From Strongylocentrotus droebachiensis (Eukaryota; Echinodermata; Echinoidea; Camarodonta; Strongylocentrotidae), in NCBI GenBank assembly GCA_035222895.1, contig JAVYIG010007158.1:42254-106253 (forward strand): a DNA stretch of 64,000 nt. Reading direction: 5' to 3'. Shown here in pieces: positions 54,941 through 64,000 of this stretch. Below the pieces are notes generated by a model that was not told the origin of the DNA, searched no databases, and worked only from the letters and a program-made list of their open reading frames with translations. The position numbers were made by a program, and so were the translations under genes. Position 1 is the first letter of the stretch; each line of letters opens with the position of its first letter.

Positions 54941-55671
54941 GCTCTCTATTTATCTATATTTCTTCTTTTTCTCTCTCCCTCTGTCATTGTCTCTCACTCA
55001 ATTCTTCTTTTCGTTGAGCTCTTTCCCCCGTCTACCCACAAGGAGTCCTCAGTACCACTTTGATATATTTCTCTCTTCTTTCACCCAATGTCTTTACAAT
55101 AGTTTATCCTTTGCCGTCGAATTCGTGCATAATCATAAATGTAAAGACATTTGACATGATTTAGTCCCTGAATAAGATCCATGTTTAAGTTACAGGTATT
55201 ACATGATCATATAGTTAGTGGCGACGACCTACATTCAAGGCTCCATTAAAAAAACGCGCGTTTCCATGGTGCTCGTATACGCACGCCGGAGACAAAAATA
55301 AATATATATATGTATATAACGGGTCTCATTATCTCCGTCTTCGTCGAGCAGTTTGACTGGTTCATTCCTGAGTAGCGTATTGAAGGGGGAGCGTCTATAG
55401 CAGCACATGTGTACTAGAGAGGTAACATGCCAGGAGAGGATATAGCTAAAAAGTTCCAACTTGAAAACTGTTGACAGATTCTTTATTGCACTCGTTGAAA
55501 TAGGAGGATTCAGAAGAAATGGGTAAGTCCGATTTTTATTATGCACGATCATGTTTTTAGTTGTTTTTTAAGGATGTTCGACATATGTTCCTGCGACAAT
55601 AGCTTCGAACACGTTCCTACACTAATCGAATTCCTGGCTTTGACTTTAAACTGACACTTTACAGAAACCTA
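54094..55671. other. No gene; CT tracts
   Basis: CT microsatellites at 54,180-54,207 and 54,911-54,950, and a poly-G/poly-C pair at 54,363 and 54,413. Nothing supports a gene. Confidence 0.45.
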
Positions 55672-55747
55672 TCACTTACCATAACGCTTACCCTAACCCT
55701 TACCATAAGTCTTACCTTAACCTAACTCTTACCCTAACCCTAACGTA
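55672..55747. repeat. Telomere-like degenerate CCCTAA tract
   Basis: About eleven hexamer-like words (CCCTAA, CTTACC, CCATAA, CCTTAA) ending CTTACCCTAACCCTAACG. A short, diverged interstitial tract. Confidence 0.6.
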
Positions 55748-56832
55748 ATTTGTTGACCGTGCATTTCTTCAAACGTGCGTACAAGTGAAAACTTACCTCA
55801 AAGTTGTAATGTACAATTATCTCATTTTGTTACAACCACCGTAATATTCCTCTTATTCATCTTAAATTGTTTCAATTTTACACAAGTCATAAACTAAGGG
55901 AAATAAGGGTACATGTATGTTTATAGCATTGTATGCTAATTGCTACTCTACTCTATTCCTTAATTGTTTTCTTATTTTCGAAATTTGTTTCATATCTGTT
56001 GATCGTAAAACCTGTTTAGCTACTTAATTTGTCATTGTGTTGGTACTTTCATTTGAATTTAGTGTCATTGTATTTTGTACTTAGAATGTTTAATATGATT
56101 GCTTTGTATCACTTGAAGAATATGATCAAATGAATGATATAGGTGTGGCAACGTCTGAAGTCTTATTGTGTTTCTCCAAGCAGAATTACTGTAAATGCAT
56201 TATGATTGTAAATGCCTTTTAAAAGACTACTGCTATGGTTGGTTTAATCTCTTGTAATACCATGTAATGTGACAAACCATGCGTGCAGAACTGAATAAAT
56301 AAATAAATAAATAAATAATTAAATAATCTCAAACACAGGTTTGGTCTATACAATCGTAGCGCTCAACCTGTACTTGTTGACGACATGAAGTCTTGGGCAA
56401 TTGATGTATCACCTTCTACACTATAAAAGACTATAGAGCGGAGTGAATGCGCCTTCATAAAGGTAGATTCCATGGGTACAGTCTTCAAAGTCTTTATAGT
56501 GTTTCAGCATGCAATATAGCTGGTAAAGTACAACATTTTTAAAAGACTATCACCCTTTGCCCTATTTAAAATGCTGATATTAATTGCAGGTTCTTTGCCT
56601 AGTTTAAGTAATATCTTTTAAAGTTGTGTCATCGGCTTCAGGTTTCGACGTCAACGTTCAGTCAAGGTTTAAAAGAGTGAAATGATTTAGACGATTAAGG
56701 AACAGATTATTGAAAAGAATGCAACGTGAAAGGGCTTTACTTTCAAAATACGAAGAGTTTACAGTCTTTCCTGTGATGGGAAAGGGAGAAGAGTGGGAAC
56801 TAAAGATGAGGAAGATAAAAAGAAAGAGAAAC

Positions 56833-56880
<48 letters not shown>

Positions 56881-58100
56881 AAGGGGGAGAGAAAGGGTCG
56901 AAGAAACAGAGGACAGTATTATTTAAGAAGCGGAAGAGAAAAATTGTGTTCTTTTTGTCGTCGTGTTAAACAATAGTGATATTTCGAAATCGAAAAAAAG
57001 GTTTTTGAAAAGAGAAAGTGCTTGTTTGAACTGCCTATCTCTCAACGAGAACTTCAGTCATTCATTTGATTTAAATATTTCATCTCAATAATTATAGAAA
57101 ACTAGAAATATCGACATCTTAATTCTGAAATAAAAAACATTAAGAATGAATTAGGTAAATCAAGCAAGGAAAACAACAGGCAGTATGGTAAATGCCTTCT
57201 GGATTTTATTAGGTTTTTTTGCGATCATATGATGACAGTTATCTGAATATCAGAAATAAATCAATCCATTAATAAATAGATATTGCAAAATTGCTCTATT
57301 TGTTCTGAGCTGCGATATTGCTGACAAATTTCCTAGTATTTCCCCCTTTTCCCTTGTTTCCTCTCATGATCATCGGATCGTGTCGCACTTAAAGAGAAGG
57401 GCGCGCCTCCCCCTTACTTAGAGGAGTTACTCCCTATTCTCTATTCAGATGTAGCACAGAATGATCGGTGTAGACAATACCTTGATAGGTTTCTAAGTGA
57501 ACGTTAACTTTTTTGATTTGTTGAATGCCTTAAAAAAAAATAGTGTATTGTTCTGTTCTCAATCTCTATTACGTTTCATTTCGTTCTCCTTTTCTTTCAT
57601 TCTCTCTCTCTTCCTCTCTCTCTCTCTCTCTCTCTCAATCTCTCTCTTGAACAACTCCTCCTTTATTCTACCTCTCTCTTCCTCATCTCCGATAATAATC
57701 CTTACTCTCTACTCTTTGTTCTTTGTTCCCTTTTACAATCCGTATGAATAAAGCATATATACATTTATATTCTGTATGAACATAAGAAAAACAAATTAAG
57801 TTATTTTAAAATAATAAAGATCGTTCAGAGCCATTACTTTGACGGCTCTGTTCCTGCTAGAGGTCCGGAGGAAAGGAACCAAGAAATAGAGCAGAACAGA
57901 ATAAACCGGCATGAGAATAGAACACAATGCGGCATAAACATAATGTATACATATAATACATATAACACAACTTATCACAAAATATATTGTTTGCTCCTGT
58001 ACTGTAGGAACTCATCCACCCCACCCCTCCCTACCCAATTATATGATGCACCATTAGGAGTATACCCCCGCCCTTTCAACCCTTTCCGGTTAACACAAAA
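55748..58100. other. No gene; element tail and microsatellites
   Basis: (AAAT)n at 56,294-56,322 following CAAACCATGCGTGCAGAACT looks like the 3' tail of a plus-strand retroposon. (GA)n lies at 56,837-56,876 and CT runs at 57,600-57,650. The GA-run ORF at 56.7-57.0 kb is low complexity. Confidence 0.45.
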
Positions 58101-58107
58101 AGTTTTA

Positions 58108-58262
58108 TTTCCCCTTAGCTCAGTTGGTAGAGCAGTGGTCTCGTAATCCAGCGAACCGGGTTCGAAACCAAGGCGATGCGCTAGTGCCCTTTGGTAAGGC
58201 ATTAATCCTCATTACCAGGACCTAAATCCGTCAGTCCTCTGGTTGCTTACTAACAAGATGTT
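58108..58262 (+). mobile_element. tRNA-derived SINE (CGT anticodon-like head)
   Basis: The head has an A box TAGCTCAGTTGG at 58,116 and a B box GGTTCGAAACC at 58,159-58,169, so internal RNA polymerase III promoter elements are intact. The acceptor stem does not pair, so this is not a working tRNA gene. The unrelated body CCTTTGGTAAGGCATTAATC.. and CTCTGGTTGCTTACTAACAA follow. A poly-C run at 58,298 is downstream. Confidence 0.8.
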
Positions 58263-59006
58263 TTGCTTCATTAGCAGTCAGTTAAATTAACCACCGCCCC
58301 CCCCCCCCCCCCCCACCTTACTAAATATTTGTGCTTTCTCATTCTTTGTATTTACTTCCGAAGAGTATCATCATAATATCCGCTAAACAATTACTCCCAA
58401 ACTGAACGACCTTACATTCAAGATATAGCTTGCATGTCTAGATCAAACCTTTTGCTGAGTGGGTGGGCAGTTACATGTACCCATTTCTGTGTGCAGTTGA
58501 AGTGATTTTCAGAGAGATTGTTTTTCTTATATTTTCTGTCAGCCCATGAAAATATCTAAGCATGCACCAATTCACCAATGTACGTAATCAACCTCTCCGA
58601 AGTGCTCACAGACAGTCTCTTTCACATTGGGATCACCTGACAAGTATTCATCTTTATCTTTCAAAATACATAGATAGAGGAAATGAAAGTACGCTCTAAA
58701 CATTTCGAGTTAGAACGTATACTATACCTTAAGGGCATATGGATTATTTTCAAAGACAAACATCTTTAAAATCTAGAATGTATATAATATTATGTAAAGG
58801 ATGACACAAGCTCCAGGCTTACCGGTGCACGAACCCTTTATTTCACCCTCTTCCTCCTCTTAGTTTCTTCAAATTTGGTTGTAGTTCATTTTATATGAGG
58901 TCACGACTTCTCTGATACGCTATTTTATTGGATTTGTTAAGTTCATCACTCCACTACGTGCGCTACATTTGGCGGGGAAATGTACGATAATTTCAAATGC
59001 AAAATA
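58263..59006. other. No gene; possible diverged MITE
   Basis: 58,460-58,680 weakly resembles the right half of the 14,760-15,165 MITE (CATCTTTATCTTTCAAA end). Otherwise AT-rich. Confidence 0.4.
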
Positions 59007-59443
59007 GTGTTTTGAAACATTGCATACATATTTTAACGGGCTGTTCAACAAAATATTGAACTAAGGAATATGGAAAATAAAATCTCTCCCTGTCTTTTTC
59101 TCTGTATTTCTCTCTCTCCTTATTTGTTGTTGTTGTATTGACCTCTCTCTCTCTTTTTCTCTTTTGTTATCTTTTTTCTCTCCATCTCTCTTTTTCTGTC
59201 TTCCTCCGTCTATGGAAGTGTTAAAGGCCCGAGCAATTACCTTAATCGTGATGCCTGTATAGTTTTTTGAAACATTGCATACATATTTTAACGGGCTGTT
59301 CAAAAGCTATTGAACTAAATGAATATGGAAATAAAATCTCTCCCTCTCCTTTTCTCTGTATTTCTCTCTCTCTCTCTCTCTCTCTTGGTCTATTTTTTCT
59401 CTCCATCTCTCTCTCTCTCTTTTGTTCTATTTTTTCTCTTCCA

Positions 59444-59477
<34 letters not shown>

Positions 59478-59549
59478 CGCCCCCCCCCCCCCCCCCACCT
59501 TCCTCTCCTTTTCTCTGTATCTCTCTCTCTCCTTTTTTGTTGTATTTAC

Positions 59550-59581
<32 letters not shown>

Positions 59582-59675
59582 CGTTATCCTGTTTCTATTC
59601 ATCTCTCTCTCTCCTTCTATTAATGGAGGTGTTAAATGCCCGAGCAATTACCTTATTTGTGATACCTGTATAATA
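59007..59675. repeat. Two-copy duplication with CT expansion
   Basis: Copies start at about 59,007 and 59,260 with TTTTGAAACATTGCATACAT and end with CCCGAGCAATTACCTTA. The second copy is longer because its CT and poly-C tracts have grown. Ser/Leu-rich open frames here are rejected. Confidence 0.85.
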
Positions 59676-60898
59676 TATGAAATAACAGAAATAGTCTACC
59701 TATTTCCGGAGGAAATATTCTGTCACTTCATATCTCTGTTTCTTTTCACCCCACTTCACGATACGGGGTTTTCCCTATTAGATTGTTTATTTCAATGGTA
59801 TGAAGATGAGCATCCCATTTTGTCGTTGTATTTGAGCTTGTCTTTGATGTTACAACTGACTGACAAGCGATTATTCAGCAAAGACGCAGATATTTGCGTC
59901 TTTACGTCATATTCATAGGATTAGGTAATCGGAGATCAATTCTATTGGCAGGATATCATACATGTATCACTCTGGAAGCGATTGTCATGATTGTTATCGG
60001 CGGGTATGGGATTACATCTGACGGTTTTTCTTGGACATGAATTCATAGATCCAGTCTGAAATTCCTGTTACTTGCATTAGTCAATTTAAAAAAGAATACG
60101 TTAATTTTTCTTACTAGTATCCTTATATAGCCTATATAATATGCATATGTATGAAATTATATACATTTGCATCCTCCATTGGCAATATGTGAAAGATGAC
60201 TTAACTTTGTACGTATTAATTCATGTATTATTCATCCATTAATGTAAATAGTTATGTATTAATTTGTTTATGCATTGCATACGTTAGTAGTTTTATTATT
60301 TATTCCTTCAACTATATATTTACCAGTTAATTTATTTGTTAATTTTATATTCATAATTATATTCATTTACTTATTCAGTCATTCATTCAATTACGTAATG
60401 TGCATGGCCAAAACTGCCTTAAGGAATGATTCATTTTGAGGCATATGTCAGGCCAAAAGACCAGAGATGGTTCCTGTCAGACACTGCGCATCAGTACATG
60501 CTAATAATTTCCAAACGTTTTATACAAATATTGTTTGACCATTGTTTTCATTTCAATAATTGCATTGCACAACCCTTATCTTCCACCCCAGTGAACATTC
60601 GCTTATAACTTTTAATGTTATATTACCTCAGCACATTTTACGCTCGTTTAAAGCTCGATTGGATATTTTTTATCAACATTGTCCTGACCCTCAACATTTT
60701 TTGCGTGGCGCGAAAATAGCTAATTATTTCTTTTGCATGGCATGAACTTTGCCAAAGGCAACTATTGATTGTAAGTTTATAAAAGAGCAACTGCGAACAA
60801 ATCAATATTGTTAAATGTGCTCCCAAATGTAAGGAGTTCACATGTGTTTTTTCAATATAATTATCACCTTCTCGTGTTGATATAGACAGGTCAAAGGC

Positions 60899-60929
<31 letters not shown>

Positions 60930-61078
60930 ACACTCTCTCTGTTTTGTTTCATGTTCCTCTGTTCGAGGTAGAGTAGCCTCTTGAGTTTTTTTTCGATAAT
61001 AACTATAAACGGGTGAGTAGGCGTGTGTGATTGTGAGCATCTGTGGGTGTGAGTGTTGGTTGACCGCTTCGTCTTTAC

Positions 61079-61116
<38 letters not shown>

Positions 61117-61382
61117 ACTCTCTTCTCACTCGAGATATATATATCTCTCGCATTCTTTTAAGAATGTTTAATTAAAATTAGATTAAAACAAGTTAAAGCA
61201 CCTTGAGCATCTTTAGAGATTATCATGTGCTGTGAGCTTTAGTGAAATTGTCATTGTATTGTTATTATTACTATCATCATCAACATCATCATTTTTCACT
61301 GCTCCCCATTTGATTCTCCTGTCTTTCTATCCACCTCCTTTTTCTGTCTCTCACCTTTTGTCTGTCTCCCTTCCCCAACCCC

Positions 61383-61440
<58 letters not shown>

Positions 61441-61444
61441 ACCC

Positions 61445-61478
<34 letters not shown>

Positions 61479-62199
61479 TTCCTATCCATTTATCCATTCC
61501 TCCAACATCTTTTTATTTCGTCTACACCACCACTCGTGGCTTTGGCATAGCCCGGAGGTACTTAAAGATCGTGTGTTTCATGCACCTCTAATCACGATCT
61601 CAAAATGTGCATTGTTAAGGGTTAGCAGTTAGGCTTTGAAAACGATGAATGGCTTTGATCATCATAAATAACCTGTTGCCCACATGGTAAGTTTCATAAT
61701 ATTTGTTATCATTGTTGCATTTATTCCGCGGAAGGGGTGTGTAACATTCGTATTCTAAACTTTATTTATTACAAAAATTGAGAAAGTGTCAAAGAATATA
61801 CTAAAATAGCTGAGGAAAAATTATGTTTCCGTTTCATTCATGAAGTGAATGCATTACTCAAGAACCCATGTAAGAAACAAAAAAAAAATCAAAATTCATT
61901 AGGGTTGTTCGAGTTTGAAGAATGGGCCACTTTGTAATTAACAACTCGATATTCATATTTTCTGAAAGCTACAATACATTACTTGCTGTCGCAGACACAA
62001 TTTGATTTAGAAATTTTAAAAAATGGGGCAAACGAAAGACAGAGAGAAAGACTAGGAAACAAAAAGATCTTCTAAATGCAGTAAGAGAGAAAACGGAAGT
62101 ATAGAATTTCAATTTGAATATAATCTATTTAGCTTGATTTAATTTAAAAAACGATAGGCACTGGAGGACGAAATCTAACTTGTTGATTATGAATTCCCT
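59676..62199. other. No gene; CT and poly-C tracts
   Basis: CT microsatellites at 60,907-60,930, 61,083-61,112 and 61,392-61,478, interleaved with C runs near 61,380 and 61,443. No supported gene. Confidence 0.45.
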
Positions 62200-63320
62200 T
62201 AACACTTCAGTTGCTTAATGTGCCTCTTTGCACAATCTCCCGTTTGTCACAAGTGCAACTATGCACACACAAAATGGCGACCAATCGACGTAAGGGTTGC
62301 TTTGTGTAACACAACGGTAAAATTAATCTTGCACATGAAACTGTTCTTGAAGCCTTTGGTAAATCTTCCCCATGATGAATACGATATGGCGCAAGGAGAT
62401 GATCGTGTTGCATGTCAATAATCAACTCTCTGATACGAAGTACAACAACATTTGTATTGGCAGAGAAGAGAAAGAAACGCTCATTGCGGGAAGACTCAAT
62501 TTGATAAGGCCCAATGTAAGTTGAAACCGATTTCCTGCCAACGTTGTTATCCCCAATTGGAAGGAGTAGTAATCGAGTTGCATTCGCATTCCATACAGTT
62601 AGGTATAAAGCCGGAGGTAATATCACTGAGTTTCACACGGCAATCCGGTAAATACAACTTTAAGTCTCGGTTTCATACTCGGAGGTTATCTTGTAGGTAG
62701 GGGACCATGCGTTCACACTCTTGTTTATGAAACCTTACGTAAACACAAATGTATTCAAACCACGAGGGAACTTAAAAGCGAGGTTGACACAACAGTCCCT
62801 TGGCTTTATATTGAGGATGTCGATTTTGAACTTCGCAGTCTTATTACCACAGGCGAGTTGAAGGTTAGCGCGATAACTAGCACAAGGGGGAACTGTTGTG
62901 TGCCGTGCGGACGTAATTTTTTCGAGTTGACGCCAGTTTATACTGCTTGCCGGGCTTGTACTTGAAAACTTCGAATACACGTTCTGCTACAACGGTCCCA
63001 ACCGTCCCATGTAAACATAGCTTGAAAAGCGATTGTTTCGCAGAGGAAAATCAAGTTTGTATATCTCTGGAGAATAATGATATCTCTCTCGTATAAGTTA
63101 GGGCAAGCGTGAAGAAGGGAGAGGTCACTGTATCCTAAAGCTTCCAGGAGGCTTTTACATTCTCCTCTCGCACGCGGATTTGGACACGCAATATTTCCCA
63201 AAACATGTCAGGATCAATAATAATTGCTTTGATAAGGAAAATCAAGATTTTAAATCTCAGGAGAATAATGAAATAAGTGATATCTTTCTAACAATGAAAG
63301 CTGCACGACAAAACGTAGGT
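62200..63320. other. GC-richer block of unknown nature
   Basis: Less AT-rich than its surroundings, with several overlapping short frames on both strands. One minus frame near 63,000 reads WDGWDRCSRTC, like the start of a thrombospondin type 1 repeat, but it stops soon after and no second cysteine pair follows. A ~45-bp block (GAAAATCAAG..AGAATAATGA) is repeated at 63,040 and 63,236. Confidence 0.3.
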
Positions 63321-63329
63321 GTTGAAACT

Positions 63330-64000
63330 TAAAGGGATAGTCCACCCCAGGATTTTCTTTAGCTGACGATATAGACCTAATAATACCATGAAGAATGATA
63401 CAAGTCTCATTAAAATCCATGATCACATAACGAAGATATATCGACTTTTTTATCGAAAATCAGCCGCCCCCCAAATGCAAATGCGTTACATGGGCATGAA
63501 ACGATCGCCAAAAAATAACCGATAGTATCGAAATTGTGACGTATGTTGCGAGCTGCCTTCTTATTTCGCAGACATTCACTTTCGCTTTCACTTTCATTCA
63601 TGATTCGTCGTGTCAGTGCGATAACAGTGTACCGCGAGCGAAATTTGAATACTCTCACCAATTTGTGTCAATTGTTCACTAAGTCTATGTGAATAATTAA
63701 TTTGACTTTTCTTAAGAATGTGACATACAAAACTTTATATCTAGAAGTATTCAACAGAGGCCCTAATTCTACTTCTCTGCCTTTCACTCTTGATTTACGA
63801 AAATAAAAAAAGGGTATGAATGATTTAGTTGTCAAATGTATATATATATTTCTATATTAAATATGGGCAATTCATAAGCCAAGGAGATCAATCGTAACGT
63901 TTTGAGGAGGTTAAAATATTTACCTTCGGAATGACGAACCGTATTTCATTTTCGGAATTATATAAGCCCGTGGTATGTAACTTTTTGTCTGTTTTGGAAT
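63330..64000. mobile_element. Possible end of a TTAA-type MITE, then unassigned
   Basis: CTTAAAGGGATAGTCCACCC at 63,330 has the form of the TTAA-type TIRs seen at 43,985. No matching right end was found in the window. The rest shows no gene. Confidence 0.45.

Noticed and set aside
58108-58190. Functional tRNA-Thr gene
   Set aside because: A and B boxes are good but the acceptor stem does not pair and a SINE body follows directly.
59267-59918. 199-aa and 118-aa Ser/Leu-rich open frames
   Set aside because: CT microsatellite and poly-C translation; three frames are open at once, as expected for simple repeats.
61232-61591. 119-aa plus-strand open frame
   Set aside because: Mostly CT and poly-C tract; no conserved feature.
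62207-62626. 139-aa minus ORF
   Set aside because: No recognised domain, and comparable overlapping frames exist on the plus strand.
1-64000. LTR retroelements, CRISPR arrays and bacterial operons
   Set aside because: No paired direct long repeats with TG..CA ends, no spaced direct-repeat array, and gene structure is clearly that of an animal.

Overview
The window is 64 kb of AT-rich animal genomic DNA. Genes are split into small exons, introns are about 0.5-7 kb, transposon density is very high, and there are many CT/GA and poly-C tracts. The mix of L1/Tx1-like and jockey/CR1-like LINEs, TTAA and hAT-like MITEs and a tRNA-derived SINE, together with LU (Ly6/uPAR) domains, fits a marine invertebrate. 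An echinoderm is my best guess (inference only). No bacterial, CRISPR or rRNA feature is present.

Layout, left to right. 1-3582 (-): an open L1/Tx1-type LINE ORF (endonuclease plus reverse transcriptase) running off the left edge. 4274-13.75 kb (-): gene A, seven coding exons plus a 5'UTR exon. The spliced model gives 506 aa: signal peptide, three 10-cysteine LU domains joined by Ser/Pro/Glu/Gly-rich linkers, and a C-terminal GPI-type tail. 13.8-21.2 kb: spacer with a MITE, palindromes and tandem repeats. 21,223-38.99 kb (-): gene B, a tandem paralogue with nine coding exons plus a 5'UTR exon. Its model gives 661 aa with four LU domains and a GPI-type tail. Every splice junction in both genes is phase 1, and each LU domain is cut into an 'a' exon (cysteines 1-5) and a 'b' exon (cysteines 6-10). 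41,858-45,120 (-): gene C, a two-exon gene for an 89-aa acidic secreted peptide. 45-64 kb: no convincing host gene, mostly simple repeats, hAT-like poly-C elements, LINE scraps and a tRNA-derived SINE.

The introns of A and B hold a readable insertion history. A jockey-like LINE 3' fragment is present in both paralogues, while several other insertions are in only one, with the empty site still visible in the other. The largest insertion, in a gene B intron (26.80-33.25 kb), is a DNA transposon with about 0.8-kb terminal inverted repeats. It carries remains of an orphan invertebrate protein family (FHAAGH / TRGRGI / TGCDT motifs). A jockey-like LINE and a 564-bp hAT MITE are nested inside it.

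Genes A and B probably encode GPI-anchored, multi-domain cell-surface proteins resembling uPAR in plan (LU repeats plus anchor). Their ligands cannot be read from sequence. Gene models were built by hand from splice signals and frame continuity; they agree exactly in phase (1521 and 1986 coding bases) but lack transcript evidence.
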